A stretch of DNA of 32,219 nt from an uncultured Clostridia bacterium (GTDB taxonomy: Bacteria > Bacillota > Clostridia > Oscillospirales > Ruminococcaceae): NCBI GenBank assembly GCA_947166515.1, contig CAMVEM010000009.1, forward strand, positions 1-32,219, written 5' to 3'. Positions 22,459-30,894 of this stretch are shown here, one piece after another. Positions within the stretch are counted from its first letter, which is position 1, and each line of letters starts with the position of its first letter. A program made the position numbers and the translations under genes. The notes beneath the pieces are model-generated. The model made no database searches, was not told the origin of the DNA, and worked only from the letters and a program-made list of their open reading frames with translations.

Positions 22459-23754
22459 ATGGCAGTAAAGATATGCTCGGTAGAGCCGAAGTCGCCGGCA
22501 GCGAGAGCCGGTGTAAAAGCAGGCGAGACGCTCACCGCAATAAACGGACACCCGATAAACGACGCGCTCGATTACGGGTTTTATTGCTATGAGCGCACCC
22601 TTGAGCTTGATCTTGTCACACGAAAAGTAAAAGTCAAAAAGCGCGACGATTACGACGACATCGGACTCGGATTTGAGACCTACCTTATGGACAAAAAGCA
22701 GTCCTGTCGCAATAAGTGCATTTTCTGCTTCATTGACCAGCTCCCGCCCGGAATGAGGGAAACTCTATATTTCAAGGACGATGACAGCCGCTTAAGCTTT
22801 CTCCAGGGGAACTATATCACACTCACAAATCTGAAGGACAGCGACATCGAGCGCATCATAAAAATGAAGCTCAACGTCAATGTGTCCGTTCACACGACAA
22901 ACCCTGAGCTCCGAGAAAAGATGCTGTGCAACCGCTTTGCAGGCGATGTGCTCCGATATATAAAGCAAATGGCAGACGGCGGCATAATGATGAACTGCCA
23001 GATAGTGCTCTGTCGCGGCTGGAACGACGGCGAGGAGCTAAAGCGCACGCTCACCGATCTGCTCGCGCTTTATCCCGCTGTACAGAGCATCGCAGTGGTG
23101 CCGTTCGGCGCGACAAAATTCCGCGAGGGACTGCCGCACATTGAGCTCCACGACAAGGATTCGGCAGCACAGGCGGTGGAAATCATCGAGAGCTTCGGGG
23201 ATAAAATGTACGGTGAATACGGCGAGCGCGTGGTATATCCTGCAGACGAGCTGTTCCTCACCGCAGGCCGCGAACCGCCGCCGAGCGAGTATTACGGCAG
23301 CTTTGACCAGTATGAGAACGGCGTGGGAATGTGGTCCTATAAGCGCGACGGATTTGCGGAGGAGCTCTCGGCTCTTGACGGCGACGACCGCGAATATACC
23401 GCATCGTGCGCCTCGGGAATGCTCTCTGCTCCGCTTATGGAAAGGCTTGCGGCGGCTGTCGGCGAGAAATTCCCGAATGTGAAGATAAATGTGTACGCAA
23501 TAAAGAATGATTTCTTCGGCGAAACAATAACGGTCTCCGGTCTCGTCACAGGCGGAGACCTGATAGCTCAGCTCACGCCTCACAAAACGGAGCTCGGCGA
23601 GCGGCTGATGATCCCTCCGTCGATGCTCAAAGCGGACGAGCCGGTGTTTCTTGACAATGTGACGCTCGCGCAGGTCGAAGAAGCGCTCGGTGTTCCCGTG
23701 ATCCCTGCAGGCAGTGAACCCGACGAACTTCTTTATGCAATGCTCGGAGAATAG
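22459..23754 (+). CDS. DUF512 family protein with PDZ domain and radical-SAM-type cysteines
   Basis: A 431-residue cytosolic protein. The N terminus is a PDZ-like domain (about 1-60, SPAARAGVKAGETLTAINGHPI). It is followed by CRNKCIFCFIDQLP, a CxxxCxxC set (Cys83, 87, 90) that would bind a 4Fe-4S cluster and S-adenosylmethionine, and a C-terminal DUF512 domain (about 210-415, with AVVPFGATKFREGLPHIE). The architecture is widespread in Clostridia, usually next to the GTPase gene der; der is not beside it here. The reaction is not known to me. A GAGGTGA-like site precedes ATG 22459. A perfect terminator follows, so it is probably a single-gene unit. Confidence 0.88.
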   Translation: MAVKICSVEPKSPAARAGVKAGETLTAINGHPINDALDYGFYCYERTLELDLVTRKVKVKKRDDYDDIGLGFETYLMDKKQSCRNKCIFCFIDQLPPGMRETLYFKDDDSRLSFLQGNYITLTNLKDSDIERIIKMKLNVNVSVHTTNPELREKMLCNRFAGDVLRYIKQMADGGIMMNCQIVLCRGWNDGEELKRTLTDLLALYPAVQSIAVVPFGATKFREGLPHIELHDKDSAAQAVEIIESFGDKMYGEYGERVVYPADELFLTAGREPPPSEYYGSFDQYENGVGMWSYKRDGFAEELSALDGDDREYTASCASGMLSAPLMERLAAAVGEKFPNVKINVYAIKNDFFGETITVSGLVTGGDLIAQLTPHKTELGERLMIPPSMLKADEPVFLDNVTLAQVEEALGVPVIPAGSEPDELLYAMLGE

Positions 23755-23763
23755 ATGAATTTT

Positions 23764-23795
23764 GCCGTCCGGAAGGCTTTCCGGACGGCTTTTTT
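23764..23795 (+). terminator. Rho-independent terminator of the DUF512 gene
   Basis: GCCGTCCGGAA-ggct-TTCCGGACGGC, a perfect 11-bp stem followed by TTTTTT, starting 9 bp after the stop. Confidence 0.95.
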
Positions 23796-23963
23796 CGTGC
23801 AAATCCGACAATGTTTCCGAAGTGTAACCAATTTGTTGAAATTGCCAAAGAAAATATACGCACTGTATAATATTTCCGTTTTAGCGCGGTATTGTATATT
23901 GCTGTACAAGCTGTTTGGGTTCAAAAATCGTTATATTCAACAAAAAACGGGGTAAAAAATTAT

Positions 23964-23992
23964 TTGACTTATCCAAAGCACCGCGGTATAAT
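23964..23992 (+). promoter_or_regulatory. Promoter of the 3D-domain gene
   Basis: TTGACT (23964-23969), 17-nt spacer, TATAAT (23987-23992), 57 bp before the ATG. A weaker candidate (TTGCCA, 18 nt, TATAAT near 23874) lies upstream with no gene of its own. Confidence 0.8.
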
Positions 23993-24048
23993 TTGCGAAA
24001 ACGGGCAATAATGATTATTGATATCATTATTCAGAAGGAGGGAATGAA

Positions 24049-24990
24049 ATGCTGAGTCTGAAACGTCTGTTTTCAAAAACGGGCGGTGCAATGCAGAGCG
24101 CCGTTGTATATATGCTGTCAATAGCGGCGGCAATGTCATCCGCAGCATTTCCTGCGGCAGCAACTGCATCTGCCGTAAAAAGTTCTGAGCCCTTATATTC
24201 CGTGACTATTTCGGCGGACGGACAGGACAGGACCGTTATGGCAGGAGACATGGCTGTGGGAGAACTGCTCGTGCGTGAAAATTATTCGCTCGGCAGTGAT
24301 GATGAGCTGAATGTTCCGAGTGATGCTCGCCTGCACGATAATATGGATATTGAGATCACGCGTGTGGATTATGTCACTCGTGAGAAATCCGAGTTCATTG
24401 CATACGATACCGAGAAGAGAGAATGCACGGAGATGAAGATCGGCGACAGCAGAATCATCACAGAGGGCGCAGACGGAAGAGTGACTTTAACTATAAAGGA
24501 TAAGTATGTGAATGGCGAAAAGCTGAGCACGGAAGTAATGGATACCAAAGTCGCCGAGCCTACGACTGAGGTGATCGAATTCGGAACAGCTCTTGCGGAG
24601 CCTATAAGCAAACGCAGCGGCAATTTTACGCTCGAAAACGGGCTTCCGACAGAATTTGAATATGTACTGGACGGAAAAGTCACCGCATATACGGCTCCGA
24701 AAACCGCAAAGGGAACATACAGCGGCAGGCCTCTTGTTGTCGGTTCCGTGGCAGTTGACCCGGATATAATACCGTTCGGTTCGGAGCTCTACATCGTTTC
24801 AAAGGACGGAAAGCACGTTTACGGTTACGCGATAGCTTCGGATACCGGCGATCTAACGCAGGCGGGAGTGCTCGCCGATGTGTATATGGGAACGACCGAG
24901 GAAAACTATGGCGCCGCCTGCAAATGGGGCGCACAGTTCTGCTATGTTTATGTTCTGTCGGTCGGCGATAACAGCGTAAGCTGGAGATGA
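24049..24990 (+). CDS. Secreted G5/3D-domain cell-wall protein
   Basis: Exported protein of 313 residues, probably acting on peptidoglycan. It has an N-terminal hydrophobic signal segment (about 18-42). A DUF348-like ubiquitin-fold region (about 50-107) is followed by a G5-like region (about 110-180). The C-terminal 3D domain (about 210-309) holds its three conserved aspartates: AVDPDIIPFG (Asp237), SDTG (Asp265) and ADVYM (Asp277). This order matches YabE/Rpf-like and YocH-like proteins, in which the 3D domain resembles the catalytic core of MltA lytic transglycosylases (family knowledge). GGAGGG precedes the ATG. It has its own promoter, and a G/C hairpin with a long T-run follows. Confidence 0.88.
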   Translation: MLSLKRLFSKTGGAMQSAVVYMLSIAAAMSSAAFPAAATASAVKSSEPLYSVTISADGQDRTVMAGDMAVGELLVRENYSLGSDDELNVPSDARLHDNMDIEITRVDYVTREKSEFIAYDTEKRECTEMKIGDSRIITEGADGRVTLTIKDKYVNGEKLSTEVMDTKVAEPTTEVIEFGTALAEPISKRSGNFTLENGLPTEFEYVLDGKVTAYTAPKTAKGTYSGRPLVVGSVAVDPDIIPFGSELYIVSKDGKHVYGYAIASDTGDLTQAGVLADVYMGTTEENYGAACKWGAQFCYVYVLSVGDNSVSWR

Positions 24991-24996
24991 ATACTG

Positions 24997-25160
24997 CACC
25001 CACCCCCAACCCCCTCCCTGAAGGGAGGGGGGTTTTGTTTTTTTCTTTAGGGGACGTCGGTCCCCAAACCCCTTACAAGGGTGCTTTTCAGGTTTGCCCC
25101 CGCAAAGAATCAAAAACTCCCCTCCCCTTCAGGGGAGGGGCAGGGGGTGGGGAAAAAGAA
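24997..25160 (+). terminator. Family B repeat, copy B6, with terminator of the 3D-domain gene
   Basis: CCCCTCCCT-ga-AGGGAGGGG followed by a T-rich run (25033-25045) begins about 20 bp after the stop and looks like an intrinsic terminator. It continues with GGGGACgtcGGTCCCC and ends in a second hairpin CCCCTCCCCTtcaGGGGAGGGG near 25131. From 25160 to about 25320 the sequence is AT-rich with no supported gene. Confidence 0.7.
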
Positions 25161-25372
25161 CGTGATAAAACCTGTTTTTCCCTTTAAAAATGACATTATG
25201 AGCGAGAAAAGCCTATATGCTGGCACTATGCATTGTGAAAAGTGTATAAAAAATAACACCATATTTCTACATTGATAAAATAATATTAACAAAAAAACTA
25301 TAGATTTTTCAAAAAAAATATTGTATAATATAAAAGTGATTTATTTCCGGATAGATCCGCAATACTTAGCGC

Positions 25373-25394
25373 CGCCGCAGAAACGCGGGCGGCT
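25373..25394 (+). promoter_or_regulatory. Leader hairpin before the EF-G-like gene
   Basis: GCCGCCGC pairs with GCGGGCGGC around a short A-rich loop, about 20 nt before the start codon. A TATAAT at 25324-25329 could be the -10 of the promoter, but no convincing -35 lies at the right distance. Confidence 0.4.
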
Positions 25395-25414
25395 CAATAA
25401 CAGGGGGTTACATA

Positions 25415-27463
25415 ATGAAGACCTATAAATGCAAAAACATACGCAATATCGCGCTTGCCGGACACGGCTCCAGCGGAAAGACATCACTCGCGGAGGCTCT
25501 CATCTATGCGAGCGGCGGATCTGACAGACAGGGTAAGATCGTTGACGGAAACACTATCTGCGACTATGACCCCGATGAAATAAAGAGAAAAGTATCTCTC
25601 AATACTTCCATAGCTTATGCAGAATGGAAGGATGTTAAAATAAATATCGTTGACACTCCCGGTCAGTTCGACTTCATCGGCGGAATGTACGAGGGCATCA
25701 GAGCGGCAGAGACCGTTGTTATCACCCTTTCCGCAAAGGACGGCGTTCAGGTCGGAACCATAAAGGCATACAGAGAAGCCAAGAAGCAGGGCAAGGCTAT
25801 TATGTTCGTAGTAACAAAGTCTGATGAAGAAAACTCCAGCTTCTATCGTGTACTCGAAGAACTTAAGGAGAACTTCGGTTCTTCCGTATGCCCGGTCATT
25901 GTTCCGTTCGACAAGCCCGGCAAGGTTGAGAGCTATATCAACCTGTTCGAAATGAAGGCGTATAAATACGCGGGCGGTAAGGCTTCCGAAGTTGAGATGC
26001 CCGCTTCAGAGAACCGCCTCAAGGGACTTCGCGCCGCTATGGCGGAAGCTGTCGCCGAGACCGATGAAGACCTCATGATGAGATTCTTTGAGAACGAGGG
26101 CGAGGATTTCACCGAAGCCGAGATCACAAAGGGACTCCATGACGGCGTAGATCAGGGAAATATCTATCCTGTTGTATGCTGCTCCGCAGAAAAGCTCGAA
26201 AGCATCGACAAGCTTCTCGATACTATGATCTATATGCTCCCGTCGCCCGACGAGAGAAAGGACGAGATCGTTGACTATGACGAGAGTATGCCTCTCGCGG
26301 CATTTGTGTTCAAGACTCTTGCCGACCCGTTCGTAGGAAAGCTGAGCTTTGTAAAGATAGTAGCAGGCGCCCTCACAGCAAAGACCGATCTCGTGAACGC
26401 GAGAACCGGTGAAAGTGAGAAGTTCGGCAAGATGCTCGCGCTCAAGGGCAAGAAGCAGGAAGAAATGATCGAAGCTTACGCAGGCGATATCATAGCGCTC
26501 ACGAAGCTTAATGCGGACACAAGCGATACGCTGTGCGATTCGTCGAACGTATTCTCGCTCGCACCGATCGAGTTCCCCGTTCCGTGCTATTTCAGAGCTG
26601 TATCCGCAAAGGACAAGAACGACGAGGGCAAGATCAGCACCGGTATCAGACGTCTGCTTGAAGAAGATCATACACTCAGCTATATCCACAATCACGAAAC
26701 TCATCAGAGAGTGCTCGGCGGCCTCGGCGAACAGCATATAGACGCTGCCGTTCAGAAGCTCAAGAACAAGTTCGGTGTTGATGTTGTCATCAGCGAACCG
26801 ACTATCGCATACAGAGAAGCTATCCGCAAGAAAGTCTCCGTAGAAGGAAAGCACAAGAAGCAGTCCGGCGGTCACGGTCAGTATGGCCATGTCAAGATTG
26901 AATTCGAGCCTCATGACGGCGACGAGCTGATCTTCGAGGAGAGAGTATTCGGCGGAAGCGTTCCGAAGAACTTCTTCCCGGCGGTAGAAAAGGGCCTCCA
27001 GGAGAGCATCGTTCACGGCGTGCTTGCGGGATATCCCGTTGTACGTCTTAAAGCGACGCTGTTCGACGGATCTTATCACCCTGTTGACAGCTCGGAGCAG
27101 GCGTTCAAGATGGCTGCTCACATCGCATATAAGAACGGACTTACACAGGCGTCACCCTGCCTGCTCGAACCTATACAGCTCGTTAAGGTTACTGTTCCGA
27201 ACGATAACACGGGTGATGTTATGGGCATCGTGAACAAGCGCAGAGGCGCCGTTCTCGGAATGAACCCTGTAGGAGACGGACTCACCGAGGTAGATGCAGA
27301 GCTTCCTATGGCTGAAACAGGCGATCTCGCTACCGTTATACGTCAGATGACAAAGGGCATGGGCTGGTTCACAATGGAATTTGCGCGTTATGAGCAGCTT
27401 CCGTCCAACCTCGAAGCGGACGTTATCGCGAAGGCTCCGAAGTATGCGGAATCCGAAGACTGA
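25415..27463 (+). CDS. Elongation factor G-like translational GTPase (EF-G paralogue)
   Basis: A 682-residue protein with EF-G domain layout. GTPase motifs: GHGSSGKT (residues 16-23), DTPGQFDF (80-87), and TKSD (134-137) in place of NKxD, a variant I associate with the clostridial EF-G-like paralogues. The domain IV region GGHGQYGHVKIEFEP (near 490) and a C-terminal EFG_C domain (near 590-670) follow. A canonical fusA would normally sit in the str operon beside rpsL, rpsG and tuf; none is here, so this is probably the second, EF-G-like gene and not the essential translocase. GGGGGT precedes the ATG. Single-gene unit. Confidence 0.9.
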   Translation: MKTYKCKNIRNIALAGHGSSGKTSLAEALIYASGGSDRQGKIVDGNTICDYDPDEIKRKVSLNTSIAYAEWKDVKINIVDTPGQFDFIGGMYEGIRAAETVVITLSAKDGVQVGTIKAYREAKKQGKAIMFVVTKSDEENSSFYRVLEELKENFGSSVCPVIVPFDKPGKVESYINLFEMKAYKYAGGKASEVEMPASENRLKGLRAAMAEAVAETDEDLMMRFFENEGEDFTEAEITKGLHDGVDQGNIYPVVCCSAEKLESIDKLLDTMIYMLPSPDERKDEIVDYDESMPLAAFVFKTLADPFVGKLSFVKIVAGALTAKTDLVNARTGESEKFGKMLALKGKKQEEMIEAYAGDIIALTKLNADTSDTLCDSSNVFSLAPIEFPVPCYFRAVSAKDKNDEGKISTGIRRLLEEDHTLSYIHNHETHQRVLGGLGEQHIDAAVQKLKNKFGVDVVISEPTIAYREAIRKKVSVEGKHKKQSGGHGQYGHVKIEFEPHDGDELIFEERVFGGSVPKNFFPAVEKGLQESIVHGVLAGYPVVRLKATLFDGSYHPVDSSEQAFKMAAHIAYKNGLTQASPCLLEPIQLVKVTVPNDNTGDVMGIVNKRRGAVLGMNPVGDGLTEVDAELPMAETGDLATVIRQMTKGMGWFTMEFARYEQLPSNLEADVIAKAPKYAESED

Positions 27464-27471
27464 TAATACTG

Positions 27472-27503
27472 ATGCGGGAACGGGCAAAGCTCGTTCCACG
27501 CAT
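27472..27503 (+). other. Hairpin after the EF-G-like gene
   Basis: ATGCG-GGAACG-g-GC, loop aaa, GC-t-CGTTCC-a-CGCAT: a 13-bp stem with two small interruptions, 8 bp after the stop. No T-run follows, so either a 3'-stabilising stem or a weak terminator. Confidence 0.5.
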
Positions 27504-27563
27504 AATATCACAGACACGTTGCTATTTGCACAAAAATGTAACAAAAAAACAACCTATTTATAT

Positions 27564-27627
27564 CCCGATGCACAAAATATGGCATACAAGTTTATACAAT
27601 TTTACTATTGCAATACTTTGCATCGGG
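27564..27627. promoter_or_regulatory. Separated inverted repeat overlapping a promoter
   Basis: CCCGATGCA (27564-27572) and TGCATCGGG (27619-27627) are a perfect 9-bp inverted repeat 46 bp apart. The right arm lies within the spacer of the promoter at 27608-27636, an expected place for a repressor half-site. Confidence 0.4.
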
Positions 27628-27636
27628 TGATATAAT
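27608..27636 (+). promoter_or_regulatory. Promoter of a short transcript
   Basis: TTGCAA (27608-27613), 17-nt spacer, TGATATAAT with TATAAT at 27631-27636. The only transcript it could produce before a terminator is about 100 nt. Confidence 0.7.
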
Positions 27637-27642
27637 AAAAAA

Positions 27643-27745
27643 GGTGAGTAGATCATCACTCCAAAATTGCATCATTTCATTTTTTTCATAACTTATCTCC
27701 TTTATTTTTTCGCCCCGTATGTTTATGCATACGGGGAGTTTTTTT
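27643..27745 (+). ncRNA. Candidate small RNA between the EF-G-like and vWA-like genes
   Basis: Bounded by the promoter at 27608-27636 and an intrinsic terminator: CCCCGTATG-tttatg-CATACGGGG at 27713-27736, then AG and seven T. The body is U-rich and unstructured, with AAGGTGAG and ATCATC near its start. No convincing coding frame with an ATG: a frame from TTG with weak spacing would run through the terminator. Small RNA is the simplest reading; a leader peptide is not excluded. No match to a known RNA family was recognised. Confidence 0.5.
27713..27745 (+). terminator. Rho-independent terminator
   Basis: CCCCGTATG-tttatg-CATACGGGG stem followed by AGTTTTTTT. It lies 250 bp past the EF-G-like stop and ends either that transcript or the candidate small RNA. 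Confidence 0.92.
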
Positions 27746-27817
27746 GCCGCGTTTCTCCGGTGGGATTTATTAGCCGAATTTCAGCGCCGCCCGCGTGCAT
27801 TTTTTGTGCAAAAACTA

Positions 27818-27846
27818 TTGATTTTTTCGGCTTATGGTGATATAAT
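27818..27846 (+). promoter_or_regulatory. Promoter of the vWA-like gene cluster
   Basis: TTGATT (27818-27823), 17-nt spacer, TGATATAAT with TATAAT at 27841-27846. The -10 context GGTGATATAAT is the same as in the small-RNA promoter 210 bp upstream. Confidence 0.75.
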
Positions 27847-27932
27847 ATAACTAGTTTAATATAAAATGTTGTATGGCTTCTGATTTTGCTGTGAAATATG
27901 ATATGCGGGAACAGGCCTGAACGGAGGATAAT

Positions 27933-28517
27933 ATGAGAGACGATCTTAAACAGCTTCTTTTTGCGTTTGATTATGCACTGATCGAGCCTGGACACGCCGA
28001 TGAAGCGGCAAAGGCAATGAGAAACTTTGTGTCCGCGGTAAAAAAAGTGGATAAAGAGATAAATGTTTCGGCGATATCTTTCAACGAAGGCGACGAAATA
28101 AAGATAATCAATACGCCCATTGAAAAAGTCAGACTGCCGAGATTCGACAACGAAAAGAACGGCACCGGCGCCTGCTCCATGCTTGACAAGACATCAAAGA
28201 TGATGGACGATATCGGAATTCGTCTTACAAATACTCCCGAAGAAGAAAGACCTTCAAAAATTATACTGACCATAATTGTGTTCGGGCGTGATAATGCCAG
28301 CAAAAACTGCACATACGACAGGCTCAGGGAAATGATCGCACTTCAGAGAGATGTATATAAGTGGCAGTTTTATCTCATTACCGACTTTTCGATAAACATG
28401 GAAAAGCTCGGTATCGCGGAAGACGACACTATCATCATAAAGCACGTCAAGGGCGACTGGTTCAGACAGCCTTTTGAAGAGCTCTCGGAAAAGATAGTAG
28501 CTCTGCTTCAGCAGTAA
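27933..28517 (+). CDS. Unknown protein, possibly a degenerate von Willebrand A-type domain
   Basis: A 194-residue soluble protein with no signal peptide or membrane segment. The pattern of alternating hydrophobic strands and helices (LLFAFDYALIE; NVSAISFNEGDEI; KIILTIIVFG; KWQFYLITDF; DTIIIKHVKG) is that of a Rossmann-like vWA fold with an S/TxxL-like segment (GACSMLDKTS). However, the DxSxS metal site is not clear, since the first strand ends FDYAL. The vWA label is therefore tentative. GGAGGATA precedes the ATG. It is first in a cluster with a c-di-GMP gene, and an intrinsic terminator separates it from that gene. Confidence 0.6.
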   Translation: MRDDLKQLLFAFDYALIEPGHADEAAKAMRNFVSAVKKVDKEINVSAISFNEGDEIKIINTPIEKVRLPRFDNEKNGTGACSMLDKTSKMMDDIGIRLTNTPEEERPSKIILTIIVFGRDNASKNCTYDRLREMIALQRDVYKWQFYLITDFSINMEKLGIAEDDTIIIKHVKGDWFRQPFEELSEKIVALLQQ

Positions 28518-28525
28518 TTATCACG

Positions 28526-28558
28526 ATACCGTGCGCACATATACGCACGGTATTTTTT
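28526..28558 (+). terminator. Intrinsic terminator or attenuator before the GGDEF/EAL gene
   Basis: ATACCGTGCG-cacatata-CGCACGGTAT, a perfect 10-bp stem whose 3' arm runs into TTTTTT. It begins 9 bp after the vWA-like stop and ends only 19 bp before the next start codon, leaving no room for a separate promoter. Confidence 0.88.
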
Positions 28559-28577
28559 ACGAAAGAAGGTGATGCTC

Positions 28578-30836
28578 ATGCAGAAAAAGATCGAAGAGAT
28601 CAAAACGCGGCTTAAAGCGGCGGAATATCTGTTTCTCGGCATCATAGTGTTCATCATTATTGCGGTGACGATAATGATGATGATATATATACCGTCGGCG
28701 TCGGGGCTCGTAAACAGTTACGCGGAGACCGTTGTTCAGAATGCGGCAATGGCGGACAGCGATATCGCCGAATCTTATTTCGACAGTAATATGATGTATC
28801 TTGAGACTGTCGGAAAGCTTTTTAATGACATAGATCTCTCGGACGAGGACGCTGTGAGAAAGATCTGCGTAGAAATAGCGGATAACAGCGCGTTCAAGCA
28901 TGTAGGCTTCACCGATAAGGACGGAAACACGATAAGCAGTACCGGCGGCAAGGCGAATACATCGAGCAGAGTTTTCATAAGAAAAGGACTTGCAGGCGAA
29001 CCGTCGCAGTTTGCACATACGCTTTGCGATTTTGACGGACAGATTACGGATATGTACAGCGTACCGATAAGAAATGCCGAGGGTGCGGTCATAGGTGTGC
29101 TTACGGGAGATATGCACTCGTTCTCGTTTGAGTCGATGTCGCTGCTGGATGTGGCAGGAGACAGAAACTGTTATTTCATAATTGACAAGGACGGCAGCGT
29201 TGTTTACAGTTCAGCAAACAGCAAGGTCGGATTGACCGACGGCGCGGATCTGCTTTCGATCATCGGTGAAGACAAGGCGCACAAGGACATAGAGGTCGTT
29301 CTTAACAGCGTTGCGGGCGAACTGTTCAAGGAAGTCATAATAAACGGGACCGAATATATGGCGGCTTTCTCGGCAATGCAGGGGAAAGGCTGGACGCTTG
29401 CGGTCATCGTGCCGAAGCATGACGTCATGAAAATGTTCAATACGCTCGTGTTCTTCACTGTCGGAGCTATCGGTATCATGGCGCTCCTGCTCATAGTATC
29501 GTCTGCGGCAATTGCTCTGAGGATAAAGCAGACGAACAACGAGATCGGCGGAGCTGTTGAGGAGACATTCAGAAAGCTCTATACCGACAGCATAACGGGA
29601 CATGACACGTTCGAGACGTTCCTTGAGAACTATGAGTCGGTGATGAAGGACACCGCCTCGGGACACGCGCTGATCTCGCTCGATGTTGACAGGTTCAAGG
29701 CGGTAAACGACACATTCGGATTTGAGGGCGGAAACGACATCATAAGGCAGCTGTCCGACATTATAAAGCGCAATATCGGTAAGAATGACTTTTTTATGCG
29801 TAGTACAGGCGATCTGTTTTACATACTTGCGGTATATGATGACAACAGCGAGCTTATGGAGCTCTGTGAACGCATCTTCTCCGATGTCGAATATCAGATA
29901 ACAAGCATAAAGCTTACGCTCGCCGTGGGCATATACATAATTGACGATGCAAACATCAACGTCCGTGTGGCCGCCGACAGGGCGGATATGGCAAGAGAAT
30001 CGACAAAGGGCAGAAAAGAGAGCAGATATGTGTTCTTCGACAGCTCGATGCTCCGCAAGATACGCCGCGAAAAGAAGATCGAGGATATAATGGAGGATTC
30101 GCTCGCTCTGGGAGAATTCATCGTTTATCTTCAGCCGAAGTTCGGACTCGGCGATCAGAACAACGTGGTAGGTGCGGAAGCGCTCGTACGGTGGCAGCAC
30201 GACGGAAAGCTGATACCGCCCGGCGAGTTCATACCGCTTTTCGAGAAAAACGGCTTCGTGAACAAGATAGATTACTATATGTTCGAGGAAGTCTGCAAGC
30301 TTCAGAAAAAATATCTGTCAATGGGGCATGAGCCGAAGATCATCTCGGTAAATATGTCCCGGACTCACATACATCAGCCCGGATTTGTAAGCGAGCTTGC
30401 GGGTATGTGTGAAAAATACCGGGTCGATACGAAATATTTTGAGATCGAGATCACGGAGAGCGCAGCGTTCGAGGATATAGACGTGCTCTGCGAGGTGTTC
30501 AGAAAGATCAAGGGATATGGGTTCCACGTTTCGATAGACGATTTCGGAACAGGCTATTCCTCGCTGAATATGCTGAAGGATCTTCCGGTCGATGTGCTTA
30601 AGATAGACCGGTCGTTCCTTACCGAGAACGCCGACGAGCACGAGAACGCGAGCATAATCATAGGCTGCGTGGTATCTCTTGCGTCGTCGCTCGGCATCAG
30701 AACGATATGCGAGGGAATTGAGACGAAGGAGCAGGCGGCTCTGCTTACAAAGCTCGGCTGCAACATGGCGCAGGGGTTCTATTTTGCGAGACCCATGCCG
30801 GTAAAGGACTATGAAAATCTTACCTACGGAATTTAA
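28578..30836 (+). CDS. Membrane sensor: Cache - degenerate GGDEF - EAL c-di-GMP phosphodiesterase
   Basis: Membrane signalling protein of 752 residues. Membrane helices at about 15-38 and 288-315 enclose an extracytoplasmic sensor region of about 250 residues resembling dCache_1 (GFTDKDGNTI, YFIIDKDGSVVYSS). The GGDEF-like domain (about 330-490) has the DVDRFKAVNDTFG segment, but the signature reads TGDLF (410-414), so cyclase activity is unlikely. The EAL domain (about 500-750) is intact: AEALVRW (Glu534), NMS, EIEITES, SIDDFGTGYSSL, LKIDRSF, EGIET and QGFYFARP. The protein probably hydrolyses c-di-GMP. ATG 28578 follows AGAAGG at 8 nt; GTG 28569 and ATG 28572 are too close to that site. A terminator lies just upstream. 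Confidence 0.92.
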   Translation: MQKKIEEIKTRLKAAEYLFLGIIVFIIIAVTIMMMIYIPSASGLVNSYAETVVQNAAMADSDIAESYFDSNMMYLETVGKLFNDIDLSDEDAVRKICVEIADNSAFKHVGFTDKDGNTISSTGGKANTSSRVFIRKGLAGEPSQFAHTLCDFDGQITDMYSVPIRNAEGAVIGVLTGDMHSFSFESMSLLDVAGDRNCYFIIDKDGSVVYSSANSKVGLTDGADLLSIIGEDKAHKDIEVVLNSVAGELFKEVIINGTEYMAAFSAMQGKGWTLAVIVPKHDVMKMFNTLVFFTVGAIGIMALLLIVSSAAIALRIKQTNNEIGGAVEETFRKLYTDSITGHDTFETFLENYESVMKDTASGHALISLDVDRFKAVNDTFGFEGGNDIIRQLSDIIKRNIGKNDFFMRSTGDLFYILAVYDDNSELMELCERIFSDVEYQITSIKLTLAVGIYIIDDANINVRVAADRADMARESTKGRKESRYVFFDSSMLRKIRREKKIEDIMEDSLALGEFIVYLQPKFGLGDQNNVVGAEALVRWQHDGKLIPPGEFIPLFEKNGFVNKIDYYMFEEVCKLQKKYLSMGHEPKIISVNMSRTHIHQPGFVSELAGMCEKYRVDTKYFEIEITESAAFEDIDVLCEVFRKIKGYGFHVSIDDFGTGYSSLNMLKDLPVDVLKIDRSFLTENADEHENASIIIGCVVSLASSLGIRTICEGIETKEQAALLTKLGCNMAQGFYFARPMPVKDYENLTYGI

Positions 30837-30894
30837 ACAGCCTATCTGGCCGGACAGATCAAGAGATACGGGCGTAACAAGGAGAGAGAATGCT

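Noticed and set aside
25198-25275. 25-codon frame with an HCEKC motif in the gap before the EF-G-like gene
   Set aside because: No ribosome site and a purely AT-rich context; the two cysteines are not enough evidence.
26006-27121. Long minus-strand frame of 371 codons opposite the EF-G-like gene
   Set aside because: Antisense shadow of a strongly conserved coding sequence; no ribosome site or recognisable domain.
25415-27463. Canonical fusA
   Set aside because: No str-operon neighbours and a TKSD G4 motif; an EF-G-like paralogue is the safer call.
28517-28578. c-di-GMP riboswitch before the GGDEF/EAL gene
   Set aside because: The gap is only 60 bp and holds a plain terminator hairpin; no GEMM core sequence.
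29211-30200. Minus-strand frame of 329 codons opposite the GGDEF/EAL gene
   Set aside because: Antisense to conserved domain codons; no independent evidence.
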